Shown: in pieces, positions 1 through 9,098 of the stretch
How positions within the stretch are numbered: position 1 is the first letter of the stretch
Layout: each line of letters starts with the position of its first letter
DNA from: Paenibacillus sp. UNC451MF
GTDB taxonomy: Bacteria > Bacillota > Bacilli > Paenibacillales > NBRC-103111
Direction of reading: 5' to 3'
Assembly (NCBI RefSeq): GCF_000686845.1
Contig: NZ_JMLS01000009.1
Coordinates: 246,468 to 310,467, forward strand
DNA length: 64,000 nucleotides
Program-made: the position numbers and the translations under genes
Notes under the pieces: model-generated
What the model was told of the DNA's origin: nothing
The model's input: the letters and a program-made list of their open reading frames with translations, nothing else
The model's database searches: none

Positions 1-413
1 GGGTAAGTCTCTTTCAGGAACTTTATAGATTGGTTAATCATCGCCTTCAATACATCAACATCAATGTCGTCTACTTTTTGGATGTATACGCAGGCTTTCC
101 CAGACTTATGTTTTCCGAATTTCTGCAATAACACATCTCGCTCCGTATCCCCTGTTGCAAAATACAGACTGATATTGGCTTTTCTAGGTGAAAAGCCGAC
201 AAATGGTGCGTCACCCTCGTGACCAGTTTCGTATTTGTAGTGATATGAGCCAAAGCCGATGATACTCGGTCCCCACATCTTCGCCGGGTAACCGGTCGTT
301 TCGGTGAATGTTTCTAACAATTTGTAGGCGTCCTCGCGCCTCTTAAGATTTTCGACATTCTCAATAAACTCAATGACACTACTGTCCGTTTCTTTTGTTT
401 TCTGTTTATACAT
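1..413 (-). CDS. DUF1801 domain protein, 3' end cut off by the window edge
   Basis: The reading frame starts at ATG 413 and is open to base 1, giving at least 137 residues with no stop, so the gene continues to the left. It begins MYKQKTKETDSSV and contains KMWGPSIIGFGSYHYKYETG and VGFSPRKANISLYF, the pattern of the DUF1801/YdhG-like family (compact single-domain proteins of about 140 residues, function unsettled). An AAGGGAGAG ribosome site lies 7-10 bases upstream of the ATG. By family length only the last few residues should be missing. Bases 414-710 upstream hold no gene that I can see. Family assignment is from recalled sequence pattern. Confidence 0.8.
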   Translation of the reverse strand, partial: MYKQKTKETDSSVIEFIENVENLKRREDAYKLLETFTETTGYPAKMWGPSIIGFGSYHYKYETGHEGDAPFVGFSPRKANISLYFATGDTERDVLLQKFGKHKSGKACVYIQKVDDIDVDVLKAMINQSIKFLKETY

Positions 414-710
414 AAGTAGAATCTCTCCCTTACTTTTCACATTGTAAGACTTCGCCATGAAGGCATCATGCAAGTAAAACTATTACAACGAAAAGTAAAA
501 GCCTGACTTTCATTAAATCCGTACTCTTCAGCTAATACACTATAGTATTATATCGAAATGCTTTGTATTTGGATATTGCCGCTTCCCCCCTTTATTTCTA
601 CTCATTCTCTGATCTCGGATGAGAGTAACCTCCAGTCATAATTACATTTGAAGTCAGCATAAACAATATAGTATCAGAGAGAATTGAATTATAGACATTG
701 GAGGGTAATT

Positions 711-2168
711 ATGGAAGGAAACAATGGTTGGTTTCAATTAGAATCACGAAGAAACACCCGTAATCATGCCTCAGAATCAACGGCTCCTCACAAACCTTCA
801 ACGCAAAATGTGGAGAACGATGCGCCTTTCAAAGAACATTGGGCGGGAGATATACCGGCAGCTCTACATTCGCAAACTGTAGGTGAAAGAGGTCCCGTAC
901 TGGAACAGGACAATGTGCTTCACGAGACACTGGAGACATTTGTACACACAAAAATTATAGAAAGACCGGTGCACGTGAAAGGCTTTGGCGCTTTCGGTTA
1001 CTTTCAGACCCATCATTCCATGACTGAATTTACAAAGCTCTGTTTTTTACAAAATCCAGGTCAGCAGGTTCCCGTCACTGTGAGATTTTCGCTTGCCGTA
1101 AGCAATAAAGGCACTCCGGATACTTCACGGAATGTACGGGGTTTCTCTACCAAGTTTTATACGCAAAATGGTATTTTTGATCTTGTCTGCAATCACATCC
1201 CCGTGTTTTCCGTACGAGATGCCATACGCTTTCCCGAGTCAATCAAAGCCTTCCTACCCTCACCGAAAAACAACCTGATTGACCCCGAACGGTTCTGGAG
1301 CTTTGTAGCCAGAGCACCGGAATCAACTAATTTTCTTGTCTGGCTCTACTCTGACGTAGGCACAGTAAAAAGCCTCCGCCACATCCGGGGTCATAGTGTG
1401 AACACCTATGTGTGGAGGACTGCACAGGGCGTCCGCCGCTATGTTAAGTACCATTGGATGCCGTTAGCCGGCGATAAGTATATAGATCGTCACGAAGCAG
1501 CCCGGTTGGCCGGCGAAAATCCGGATATTGCAGGCAAGGATCTGTATGATACTCTAGCAAAGGGAAAGACCGTTGAATATGGGCTTTATGTGCAGCTGAT
1601 GAATCCTGGTGACGAAGCCACTCTTCCCTATGATCCACTGGATGACACCAAAATCTGGGATGAGCAGCAATATCCTATGGTGCCGGTTGGACGACTGGTA
1701 TTGAACCGCAATCCGGATAACTATATGGAACAGGTGGAGAAAGTGGCCTTTTCACCTTCCAACCTTTTGGAAGGAGCCGAGTTATCGGACGATAAGATGC
1801 TGCAGGGCCGTGCCAATATTTACTGGGATTCGCAGCGCCGGCGGTTGGGGCCGGATTTCCGCAAAATTCCTGTCAACCATCAGGAAAACTGGTCACCTGC
1901 TTCCCTTGTGACCAGCGGCAACGATAGATTTGTAGAGGGTCATCTCGTACGGTCGGACCTACCCAAGCCGGATAATTTTACACAAGCCGGCCAATTTTAT
2001 CGCGCGCTTGCTCCTATGCAGCAAGATCACTTGGTGGATAACCTTTCTGCCGATCTTGCAGGCATATCCCATGAAACTCAAAGCATTGTTTTGAGCTATC
2101 TGCACAATGCATCTGCTGAACTGGGAGAAAGAGTCACCCGGAAAATCGAAATGCAAACAAAGAGGTAA
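711..2168 (+). CDS. Monofunctional heme catalase
   Basis: Catalase decomposes hydrogen peroxide to water and oxygen in the cytoplasm or in the spore. The 485-residue protein has the catalase core: the N-terminal GPVLEQD segment, the distal-heme histidine in VHVKGFGAFGYF, the asparagine region CNHIPVFSVRDAIRFP, RHIRGHSVNTYVW, and the proximal tyrosine region GRANIYWDSQRRRLG. The ATG at 711 follows GGAGGGTAATT closely; an upstream in-frame start at 684 has no ribosome site. It is the size of Bacillus KatA/KatX-type clade catalases, but I cannot say which subfamily; the segment around CNHIPVF departs from the common GNNTPVFF form. It is apparently monocistronic. An AT-rich stretch near 538-556 could hold a peroxide-responsive operator, but no clear PerR box is visible. 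Confidence 0.93.
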   Translation: MEGNNGWFQLESRRNTRNHASESTAPHKPSTQNVENDAPFKEHWAGDIPAALHSQTVGERGPVLEQDNVLHETLETFVHTKIIERPVHVKGFGAFGYFQTHHSMTEFTKLCFLQNPGQQVPVTVRFSLAVSNKGTPDTSRNVRGFSTKFYTQNGIFDLVCNHIPVFSVRDAIRFPESIKAFLPSPKNNLIDPERFWSFVARAPESTNFLVWLYSDVGTVKSLRHIRGHSVNTYVWRTAQGVRRYVKYHWMPLAGDKYIDRHEAARLAGENPDIAGKDLYDTLAKGKTVEYGLYVQLMNPGDEATLPYDPLDDTKIWDEQQYPMVPVGRLVLNRNPDNYMEQVEKVAFSPSNLLEGAELSDDKMLQGRANIYWDSQRRRLGPDFRKIPVNHQENWSPASLVTSGNDRFVEGHLVRSDLPKPDNFTQAGQFYRALAPMQQDHLVDNLSADLAGISHETQSIVLSYLHNASAELGERVTRKIEMQTKR

Positions 2169-2209
2169 TCCAGAAAACGGAATCTCGTCAAAACTTTGGA
2201 AATTATCAC

Positions 2210-2238
2210 TTGACTTACTGAAAACAAACTGTTAGCAT
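2210..2238 (+). promoter_or_regulatory. Sigma-A-like promoter of the helveticin-like gene
   Basis: TTGACT at 2210-2215 and TAGCAT at 2233-2238 are separated by 17 bases. They lie about 245 bases upstream of the secreted-protein ATG, which leaves a long leader. Confidence 0.55.
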
Positions 2239-2254
2239 GAACATGTAATCGCTT

Positions 2255-2268
2255 TGAAAGCGTTTACT
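2255..2268 (+). promoter_or_regulatory. Catabolite-responsive element (cre) candidate
   Basis: TGAAAGCGTTTACT fits the CcpA operator consensus TGWAANCGNTNWCA at all but the last base. It begins 16 bases after the -10 box, where CcpA binding would block early transcription. Confidence 0.55.
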
Positions 2269-2302
2269 ATTCATCCCTTATATGAACACTAATGTGACGG
2301 TT

Positions 2303-2420
2303 GGAGCCCATGAGAAACCCGAACAATTTGATTCGCTCGCCTGCGAGCCTGTCTTATTGTTGGGGTTTTTATTTTATTGACCGGGCTCATCCGACAAGGA
2401 GGAGGTGCCGCTCGCGGTTT
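2303..2420 (+). promoter_or_regulatory. Attenuator-like leader with an internal terminator hairpin
   Basis: The 314-base gap after the catalase gene is a structured leader. A 12-bp stem (2315-2326 with 2357-2368, one mismatch) encloses a perfect 6-bp hairpin (2335-2340 with 2343-2348) and ends in a T-rich run, so it resembles an intrinsic terminator. GAGCCC at 2304-2309 can also pair with GGGCTC at 2383-2388, an alternative fold spanning the terminator. I do not recognise a known riboswitch class. It could be an attenuator or the end of a short regulatory RNA. Confidence 0.45.
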
Positions 2421-2482
2421 ATGGCCAAGTAGCATGGATCAAGATGGAATGAAAAGATTGGCACAACAAAGGAGGTAAATTT

Positions 2483-3472
2483 ATGTTCCAAGTTCAAGCA
2501 TTAAGCCTTATTAAAAGGCAATTAAAAGTACTCACATCCGTTGCTCTCTCAATTCTTATTATGGGAATGACTGTTTTGCCCGCATTTGCGGCAACTCCTC
2601 AGAAAACTGTAAACGCTTCGGCAACACTAGCATACAATCTCAAAGGACTTAATCACAACGTGGCTGTTCAGAAAGCTTACATCGCTTCAACCTATCTTTA
2701 CGTAACTCAGCGATCCGGGGGAACATGCTATCTTTCAAGATTGCTCATAAACGGAAGTGACGCCACATACGTTGATGAAATGACCGTCACCAATGCGGGT
2801 CATTGCCAAACACTGGATATGTACACGTACAATGGTATAAATTACTTTTATTTCAGTTCGAAAGCGGATTCTTCAACATCGTATAACTGGTCTCTCCAGG
2901 TAGCAAGACTTCAATACTCTCCCGGCGCGACATATGATTATACGGATCTTCATCGCTTCACCTATATGAATTATGCCAATGAGACCGCTACAAGATTAGG
3001 TGAGACCTATCGTGTTGATGCCGGCGGCAATAGCACCTACACTATTTTCCGCGTACAAACTGCAGAAGGAACTGTAACTTGGTCGATTTACGACACGGTA
3101 GCATTGAACCAGCTTCTTGACAGCAATGAACAGGTACGAATGGACAGTGCGGCGGCGAAAAGCGCCTGCTTTACCAGCTTTACACAGTCGGGCAGTGCTA
3201 TAGTCAGACCGAACGGATCTTTCCAGGGTGCCGATATGCTCAGTAATACGGAAATATATACGTCAGGAGGCGCGGAAGGTGATACTCCGCAGATTGCTAT
3301 GATGTCCAACACAGGAGCATACAAAAGCCTTGTGAATATTACAAATGTGGGAACCCATGAAATCGAGGGAGTACAGACAAAAAACGATAACGTTTATTTC
3401 ACAATAGTTACAGACCCAGTAAATAAAAAAAATACGCAGAAAATTTATTACGTGCCTGATAGCATATTTTAA
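2483..3472 (+). CDS. Secreted helveticin J-family (class III bacteriocin-like) protein
   Basis: This 329-residue protein starts at ATG 2483 behind a strong AAAGGAGG site. A basic N-terminus and hydrophobic core end at a likely signal peptidase site (PAFA|ATPQ, about residue 36), so it should be secreted. The mature part resembles Lactobacillus helveticin J along its length: VAVQKAYIASTYLYV, GHCQTLDMY (GHTQTWEF in helveticin), LQVARLQY, HRFTYMNY, SIYDTVALNQLLD, FQGADMLSNTEIYTS and IEGVQTKNDNVYFTI match the order of helveticin segments. That family includes heat-labile lytic or bactericidal proteins and many untested homologues. No immunity or transport gene is adjacent. Function is inferred from this recalled similarity; a scaffold or sugar-binding role is possible. 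Confidence 0.72.
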   Translation: MFQVQALSLIKRQLKVLTSVALSILIMGMTVLPAFAATPQKTVNASATLAYNLKGLNHNVAVQKAYIASTYLYVTQRSGGTCYLSRLLINGSDATYVDEMTVTNAGHCQTLDMYTYNGINYFYFSSKADSSTSYNWSLQVARLQYSPGATYDYTDLHRFTYMNYANETATRLGETYRVDAGGNSTYTIFRVQTAEGTVTWSIYDTVALNQLLDSNEQVRMDSAAAKSACFTSFTQSGSAIVRPNGSFQGADMLSNTEIYTSGGAEGDTPQIAMMSNTGAYKSLVNITNVGTHEIEGVQTKNDNVYFTIVTDPVNKKNTQKIYYVPDSIF

Positions 3473-3514
3473 TACCCACCAAACAGGTCAGCCCGAAACT
3501 AAAAAGCAAAATAT

Positions 3515-3540
3515 AAAGCCCGGCGTATTGCCGGGCTTTT
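3515..3540. terminator. Bidirectional intrinsic terminator between the helveticin-like gene and mqo
   Basis: A GC-rich stem, AAAGCCCGG with CCGGGCTTTT, lies between two convergent genes and has A/T runs on both sides. Confidence 0.85.
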
Positions 3541-3547
3541 AAGGTTA

Positions 3548-5077
3548 TCAAACCAATACTTCGTTATTTGTTATACGGTTCGATGTGCTATCTGTACCTT
3601 CGCTTAGACCTAGCGTCCGCGATGTTGAAGTATGAATTTCGTGAAGCAGCTCTGGTTGTTTCAACAATGAAACTCCATAAGAAGGAATCATTTCTTTAAT
3701 TTTCGGTTCCCACGCTTTTACATGCTGCGGGAAGCATTTATTTATGACCTCAAGCATGACGGAAACGGCGGTAGAAGCCCCCGGAGAAGCTCCGAGTAAT
3801 GCAGCTATCGAGCCATCAGCGGCACTAATAACTTCCGTACCAAATTGAAGCGTTCCTTTGCCGGCAGCCGTATCTTTAATAATTTGCACACGCTGACCCG
3901 CTACTAACAAATCCCAGTCCTCGCTTTTGGCGTTCGGAACAAATCCCCGTAATTCTTCCATGCGCTGTTCTTTTGATAACATAACTTGCTTGATCAGGTA
4001 TGTTGTCAATGAAGCGTTTTTGACCCCTGCCGCCATCATAGTGATGAGATTATGCGGTTTTACGGAAGTGATCAAATCAAACATGGAACCGGTTTTTAAA
4101 AACTTGGGTGAAAAGCCTGCAAACGGTCCAAATAACAACGATTCTTTATTGTCGATAACTCTTGTGTCAAGATGCGGAACAGACATAGGCGGAGCGCCGA
4201 CCGGAGCTTGGCCGTATACTTTTGCATTATGCTGCGCTACAATTTCCGGTTTCTGGCACACCATAAATAGTCCGCTTACCGGAAATCCTCCAATACCTTT
4301 TCCTTCAGGAATAGCGGATTTTTGCAGCAAATGCAGGCTTCCTCCCCCGCCGCCGATAAAAACGAATTTTGCAGTATGCCGTTCGACGTTACCGCTATCG
4401 AGATTCCGCACTTTCAATTCCCACGAGCCGTCGCTAGTACGTTTAATATCATCCACATTAGTTTTAAATTTTATGTCTACATTTTTACTCTTTAAGTGGT
4501 CAAACAATAACCGCGTTAAAGCGCCAAAGTTGACATCTGTTCCAGATTCGCTTCTTGTTGCCGCTATAGGTTTATTCAAGTTTCGGTCTTTCATCATAAG
4601 CGGAATCCATTCCATCAGTTTTTCCGGATCATCGGAAAATTCCATCCCTTGGAATAGAAGATTGTTAGACAGTTCTTTAAAACGCTTTTTCAAAAAGGTT
4701 ACATCTTGTTCCCCTTGTACAAAACTCATATGAGGCACTGGCACGATAAAGTCCCGCGGATTACTAATCAGGTTGCTTTGTACAAGATAAGACCAAAACT
4801 GCTTTGAAAGCTGGAACTCTTCATTAACCTTTATAGCTTTGCTAATATCTACGGATCCGTCCGGTTTTTCGACGGTGTAGTTAAGCTCGCACAATGAAGA
4901 ATGCCCCGTTCCCGCATTATTCCATTCGTTAGAGCTCTCCTCTCCTGCTTTTTCAAGTCTCTCAAACACTTTAATTTCCCAGTCCGGTACTAATTCTTTC
5001 AGCAATGACCCTAAAGTCGCACTCATGATTCCGGCACCAATTAAGATAACGTCTGTTCTAGTTTGTCTGTTACTCAT
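3548..5077 (-). CDS. mqo: Malate:quinone oxidoreductase
   Basis: This FAD-dependent, membrane-associated TCA-cycle enzyme oxidises malate to oxaloacetate and passes the electrons to quinone. The 509-residue length is typical. The N-terminus carries the FAD-binding fold ([16 protein letters not shown]), followed by the Mqo hallmark [43 protein letters not shown] and the C-terminal [16 protein letters not shown] are also characteristic. Start ATG 5077 follows AAGGACG. It appears monocistronic. The upstream region is AT-rich and contains a near-palindrome at 5230-5245 that might be regulatory. It is an alternative to NAD-dependent malate dehydrogenase. Confidence 0.95.
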   Translation of the reverse strand: MSNRQTRTDVILIGAGIMSATLGSLLKELVPDWEIKVFERLEKAGEESSNEWNNAGTGHSSLCELNYTVEKPDGSVDISKAIKVNEEFQLSKQFWSYLVQSNLISNPRDFIVPVPHMSFVQGEQDVTFLKKRFKELSNNLLFQGMEFSDDPEKLMEWIPLMMKDRNLNKPIAATRSESGTDVNFGALTRLLFDHLKSKNVDIKFKTNVDDIKRTSDGSWELKVRNLDSGNVERHTAKFVFIGGGGGSLHLLQKSAIPEGKGIGGFPVSGLFMVCQKPEIVAQHNAKVYGQAPVGAPPMSVPHLDTRVIDNKESLLFGPFAGFSPKFLKTGSMFDLITSVKPHNLITMMAAGVKNASLTTYLIKQVMLSKEQRMEELRGFVPNAKSEDWDLLVAGQRVQIIKDTAAGKGTLQFGTEVISAADGSIAALLGASPGASTAVSVMLEVINKCFPQHVKAWEPKIKEMIPSYGVSLLKQPELLHEIHTSTSRTLGLSEGTDSTSNRITNNEVLV

Positions 5078-5530
5078 GTTTACCGTCCTTACACGCTAGT
5101 ATTTGAAGAAAAGATATAGGCGCTCCTGCTTAAACTCCACAGCAAGCTAGTGTGCGACATAGTCACACACTTCTTCTGGATCAATTAAAACGTGGTCATA
5201 ATTTGTCTCTATAATAATTTAATATATCTACTATTATATGATAGTTATATAGTATTTAAAAGCCTTTAAAATCCGGTAAATTTCATTGATGAGAGCTATT
5301 CCAAGTTAAGAAGTGGGAATCCTCCCACAAAACCCTAGGAATACACAAAAAAACAAGGCCTTAACCCAGCTTTTGGTAAGGATTGAGGCTATGTTTGCCA
5401 TGAAGGCCAATTCAATTAAACCAATCGAACTGTCCTAATTTGTAATACAACTGAAATATACTATTCATCTTCCTTTAATGTTCCTGGGCTATAATAATCC
5501 ATGACCCCCTTTTTAATATATAAACCTTAA

Positions 5531-5566
5531 GACCCGCGGCCCGTTGCCAGTGGGTCTCTTTTTTTA
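5531..5566 (+). terminator. Orphan intrinsic terminator
   Basis: GACCC and GGGTC arms are followed by CTTTTTTTAT. No coding region precedes it on the + strand, so it may end an unannotated short transcript or be a relic. Confidence 0.55.
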
Positions 5567-5630
5567 TACCAGACTTAGGTCAGTGAAATATCCGCAACTT
5601 AACATTTTGAATCCGAAAACCTATCCAACG

Positions 5631-5654
5631 GAAAAAGGCCGCCTCCCGGCAGCC
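5631..5654 (-). terminator. Terminator of the NagZ-like gene
   Basis: On the minus strand GGCTGCC and GGCGGCC form a stem around GGGA, followed by TTTTT. It lies just after the stop of the leftward gene. Confidence 0.75.
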
Positions 5655-5672
5655 TTAAATGTCACCTTAATT

Positions 5673-6917
5673 TCATTTTTTCACTTCCCTGCTCAAAGCC
5701 GATTTAATATCCGAACCCAGTTTCGCAATATTCGGCTCTGCAACTCCCTCCATAGATAGCTTCGCCTTATTCTTCAACTTCGCAATTCGATACACGCTAG
5801 CATCTATCGTTTCCTTCGTTATGGTCCCTGACTTCGCAGCTTGGAGTAGCGCGTTTAATACAGCTTGCTCCTTCTCAGCCTCATGTCCAACAAGAACAAT
5901 ATCCGCACCCGCTTGGATCGCTTGAACGGCAGCCTTATCGATCGGCATCGTTTTCCCAATAGCCTCCATCGTCATGTCGTCCGTGATGACAACGCCTTGA
6001 AACCCCATCTCTCCCCTCAAATATTTCTGAATGATAACAGGGGATATCGAAGCAGGTAACTGCGGATCGAGCTTTGTGACGAGCAGATGAGCCACCATCA
6101 CGGCGTCGGCTCCTTGGCGGATGGCTTCTGCAAAAGGTGCAAACTCCACGGTTCTCAACCGCTCCAGATCATGCTGCACGACGGGCAGATCCTTGTGTGA
6201 ATCGACTGATGTATCACCATGGCCTGGAAAATGCTTTACAACAGAAATGATGCCGGTAGACTGAATCCCCTTCATTTCCTGAATGCCCATACTACTCACG
6301 GTTTCAGCTGTGGCGCCGAAGGATCGATCTCCAATGACCGGATTGTTCGGGTTGCTGTTCACATCGAGAACTGGTGCAAAATCTACATTCAGCCCGAATG
6401 CCCCCAAGGTGTGGCCAAGGGCACTGCCCACTTTGTAAGCATATGCTGGATCTTTCGTCTTACCAACGCTCTGACTTGTAGGAAATGCTGGGATTTCCTT
6501 AGGCATTCGCGATACTCTCCCGCCTTCTTGGTCCACGCTTAGGAATAGCGGCAGCTTACCGGATACGTTCTCTTGTTGCATAGAGTTGAACAGGCTCCAT
6601 GCTTGATGACTATCTTTAATATTAGGTCCGAAAAAAATAAATCCTCCGACATGATCCTTCGTAATATGCTTGCGTATTGTATCGTCCAGCACGGTGCCGT
6701 CAACACCGAACAGCACCATTTGTCCGATTTTCTCCTCGATCGTCATCGAATCTACCAATTCCCGGATCGGGTCTGGGGCTGCTGTAGGTTTTGGTGCAGA
6801 ACTTGGCGACGGGGCAGCCGAATTACCTTGTTGTGACCCTGTAGTACAGCCGGATAGCGCTAGCGGACTGAACGCAATGGTGCAGCTAAGTAATATGTGC
6901 AAAAATGATCCTCTCAT
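5673..6917 (-). CDS. Glycoside hydrolase family 3 beta-N-acetylhexosaminidase lipoprotein (NagZ-like)
   Basis: The 414-residue protein starts with a lipoprotein signal peptide ending LALSGC, so it should be anchored outside the membrane. A Ser/Pro/Ala-rich linker leads into a GH3 domain (about residues 50-390). The NagZ signature KHFPGHGDTSVDSH carries the His/Asp general-acid loop, and ITDDMTMEAIG carries the nucleophile aspartate. NagZ-type enzymes remove N-acetylglucosamine from muropeptides; in Gram-positives this is cell-wall turnover. I chose ATG 6917 because GGAGGT is 6 bases upstream; an in-frame TTG sits three bases earlier. It is monocistronic with its own terminator. Confidence 0.92.
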   Translation of the reverse strand: MRGSFLHILLSCTIAFSPLALSGCTTGSQQGNSAAPSPSSAPKPTAAPDPIRELVDSMTIEEKIGQMVLFGVDGTVLDDTIRKHITKDHVGGFIFFGPNIKDSHQAWSLFNSMQQENVSGKLPLFLSVDQEGGRVSRMPKEIPAFPTSQSVGKTKDPAYAYKVGSALGHTLGAFGLNVDFAPVLDVNSNPNNPVIGDRSFGATAETVSSMGIQEMKGIQSTGIISVVKHFPGHGDTSVDSHKDLPVVQHDLERLRTVEFAPFAEAIRQGADAVMVAHLLVTKLDPQLPASISPVIIQKYLRGEMGFQGVVITDDMTMEAIGKTMPIDKAAVQAIQAGADIVLVGHEAEKEQAVLNALLQAAKSGTITKETIDASVYRIAKLKNKAKLSMEGVAEPNIAKLGSDIKSALSREVKK

Positions 6918-7078
6918 CAACTCACCTCCACTATTTCCCTCTCTTGTTAGTCTGGCGAGCTTTGCTCCTATTTAGTCTCCTCATAATTAAAAAAACGGCA
7001 TAAATAACAAGCAGGAAACGGGACCAACGCAGAGAATACTATGTAAAAATAACCATACCTAAGAGAGGATGAAACTCT

Positions 7079-7738
7079 TTGTTACTACAAAAACAAGATC
7101 GACTCGTTATGATTGGAGATTCCATCACCGACTGCGGCAGAAAAAAGCCCGAGGGCGAAGGACGTAATGATTCGCTCGGTAATGGATACGTAGCTCTGGT
7201 CGATTCTTTCCTGCAGTCGGTCTATCCGCAGCTTGGCATTCGCGTCACGAACATGGGAATCAGCGGCAACACCGTACGTAACCTGAAGGAACGTTGGGAA
7301 ACCGATGTAGTAAACTTGAAGCCGGATTGGCTATCGATCATGATCGGTATCAACGATGTGTGGCGTCAATACGATTTGCCACAGCTGATCGAGAAGCACG
7401 TTTACATAGAAGAATACGAGCAAACACTGCGTGAGCTTGTCGAACGTACCAAGCCTTCGCTGAAGGGTCTTATCTTAATGACCCCGTACTATATCGAGCC
7501 TAACTCTAACGACGGCATGCGCGCTGCTATGGATCAATACGGAGCGGTCGTCAAGAAAATCGCTGACCAATACGGCGCTATTTTCATCGATACACAAGAA
7601 GCCTTTAAGCCTGTTCTGGAGCATATCTATCCGGCGACTCTGGCTTGGGACCGTGTACATCCGAACATGACAGGGCATATGACGTTAGCCAGAGCATTCC
7701 TTAACGCTATCGGATTCTCTTGGAACGGCGAGCGCTAA
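7079..7738 (+). CDS. SGNH/GDSL-family esterase
   Basis: A 219-residue cytoplasmic hydrolase with all SGNH blocks: the nucleophile serine in VMIGDSITDCG, the glycine in NMGISGNT, the asparagine in IGINDVW, and the catalytic Asp-x-x-His in DRVHPNMTGHM. Members hydrolyse acetyl or acyl esters, often on sugars or cell-wall glycans. There is no signal peptide. The start is a TTG at 7079, with GAGGAT about 8 bases upstream; an ATG ten bases earlier is in another frame. It is divergent from the NagZ-like gene. The exact substrate cannot be deduced. Confidence 0.88.
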   Translation: MLLQKQDRLVMIGDSITDCGRKKPEGEGRNDSLGNGYVALVDSFLQSVYPQLGIRVTNMGISGNTVRNLKERWETDVVNLKPDWLSIMIGINDVWRQYDLPQLIEKHVYIEEYEQTLRELVERTKPSLKGLILMTPYYIEPNSNDGMRAAMDQYGAVVKKIADQYGAIFIDTQEAFKPVLEHIYPATLAWDRVHPNMTGHMTLARAFLNAIGFSWNGER

Positions 7739-7778
7739 GCCTTCAGGTATACCTTAATTATTAACCTTATAACCCATC

Positions 7779-7808
7779 AAGGGCTGCCGCGGAAAAGCGA
7801 CAGCCCTT
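7779..7808 (+). terminator. Intrinsic terminator after the SGNH esterase
   Basis: AAGGGCTG and CAGCCCTT form a stem followed by a T-rich stretch. It lies between two convergent genes. Confidence 0.65.
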
Positions 7809-7838
7809 ATTCTTGTTTCCTTTTCCTCATAAAGAAAG

Positions 7839-8927
7839 CTACACGCCAATGACCGTCAGCTCTTTAGGATACGAAGTCAGCACTTCGACACCATCCTTGG
7901 TGACCTGCACATTATCTTCGATACGCACTCCTCCAAGTCCAGGAATATAAATCCCCGGCTCCGCTGTGAACACCATGCCTTCGCGAAGCAGGTCCTGGTT
8001 GGCGCCGTGAATGGACGGGTACTCGTGAATTTCCAATCCAAATCCATGTCCAGCCCGGGTAATGAAGTACTCGCCATACCCCTTATTCTCAATTACACTT
8101 CGGGCGGCAATGTCCAGACTTCCGAACGTAGCTCCAGGCCGCACAGCTTCAATCATCCTGAGATTGGCCTGCAGTACGGTATCGTATATCTCCTTGTGCC
8201 GTTGACTGACGTCCCCTACAGCAAATGTCCGTGTCAGATCTGAAGCATAACCGTCAATAAATACACCGGCATCGATAAGCAAGAATTCTCCTTCACGGAC
8301 AGCGTCCGTCCCTGGCATCCCATGCGGTAGGCCGGTTTTTTCACCGGTTAACACCATTGTATCGAACGAAGGACCTTCTGCACCCAGACGCTTCATCCGG
8401 TACTCCAGCTCGGCCACAAGCTCCACTTCTGTTACGCCGGGTTTAACCAGCTTCACGGTATCCCGGACAGCTTCCTCTATACAGTGAATTGCGCGACGGA
8501 TCGCTTCAATTTCCTGATGGCTTTTAATGACCCGAAAATCAGCAATCCGGTCATCCAGCTGAACGACTTCCTTAGCACCGGTTGCTTCCTTCAAGGTAAG
8601 GTAGCGCCTCACATTCAAGTGCTCGGCTTGAATCCCCATTCGGGTCACTCCCTTATGGAGATGACGCTTCAAAACCTCATAAGGATTTTCCGCATCTTGA
8701 TGTGAAATAACGCGGCTTATGCTTGTTGAACGTACCGCTTTCTCGTAATCAAGCACGGGAACCATCAATATAGGCTCCTCTCCCTTAACGCAGATCAGCG
8801 CCATGAATCGCTCATGCGGATCCGAATAAAAACCAGTAAAATAATAAACCAGCTTGGGCAGTGTGATAAATAGGATATCCAAAGCTTCGTCTTCCAGAAG
8901 GGAATACAGCTTCTCGATTCGCTTCAC
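7839..8927 (-). CDS. M24-family Xaa-Pro aminopeptidase
   Basis: A 362-residue proline peptidase. The N-terminal creatinase-like domain (about 1-125) is followed by the pita-bread domain with the five metal ligands in order: Asp in LIDAGVFIDGYASD, Asp in SDLTRTFAV, His in RAGHGFGLEIHEYP, Glu in FTAEPGIYIPG and Glu in GVRIEDNVQVT. It removes N-terminal residues preceding proline, using two Mn/Co ions, in the cytoplasm. The start is GTG 8927, with GGAGGC about 8 bases upstream and no usable ATG nearby. It resembles Bacillus YqhT/YkvY-type enzymes. Apparently monocistronic. Confidence 0.93.
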   Translation of the reverse strand: MKRIEKLYSLLEDEALDILFITLPKLVYYFTGFYSDPHERFMALICVKGEEPILMVPVLDYEKAVRSTSISRVISHQDAENPYEVLKRHLHKGVTRMGIQAEHLNVRRYLTLKEATGAKEVVQLDDRIADFRVIKSHQEIEAIRRAIHCIEEAVRDTVKLVKPGVTEVELVAELEYRMKRLGAEGPSFDTMVLTGEKTGLPHGMPGTDAVREGEFLLIDAGVFIDGYASDLTRTFAVGDVSQRHKEIYDTVLQANLRMIEAVRPGATFGSLDIAARSVIENKGYGEYFITRAGHGFGLEIHEYPSIHGANQDLLREGMVFTAEPGIYIPGLGGVRIEDNVQVTKDGVEVLTSYPKELTVIGV

Positions 8928-9064
8928 AGGGGATTGCCTCCTTCACAATGTGCGGCTATTAAGGCCGCAGTTTTCACTTAAATTCAAATGTTCTTGTTCA
9001 TTCCATTGTATCATACATGACTGACCCGATCCTCTAGAGAGCCGTTCGGGGCTATACAGCAAAG

Positions 9065-9090
9065 AACCCATGCGATTACTCGCATGGGTC
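9065..9090. terminator. Terminator hairpin after the P450 fusion gene
   Basis: AACCCATGCG pairs with CGCATGGGTC around a 6-base loop. It lies 9 bases beyond the stop of the leftward P450 gene; the T tract is short on that strand. Confidence 0.65.
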
Positions 9091-9098
9091 TTGTTTCT

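Larger units (their letters stand above)
5078..5672. other. Gene-free interval of about 600 bases upstream of mqo
   Basis: No credible coding region is visible. It holds AT-rich DNA, the imperfect palindrome ACTATTATATGATAGT at 5230-5245 in the likely mqo promoter region, a rightward terminator-like hairpin (5531-5566) with no recognisable gene in front of it, and the leftward terminator of the following lipoprotein gene. Confidence 0.5.

Noticed and set aside
71..253. 60-residue minus-strand open frame at the left edge
   Set aside because: It lies in another frame inside the DUF1801 gene, which has a ribosome site and a recognisable sequence.
538..556. PerR box upstream of catalase
   Set aside because: The AT-rich segment has only a loose match to the consensus.
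3927..4733. 268-residue plus-strand open frame
   Set aside because: It is antisense to malate:quinone oxidoreductase, has no ribosome site and no recognisable motif.
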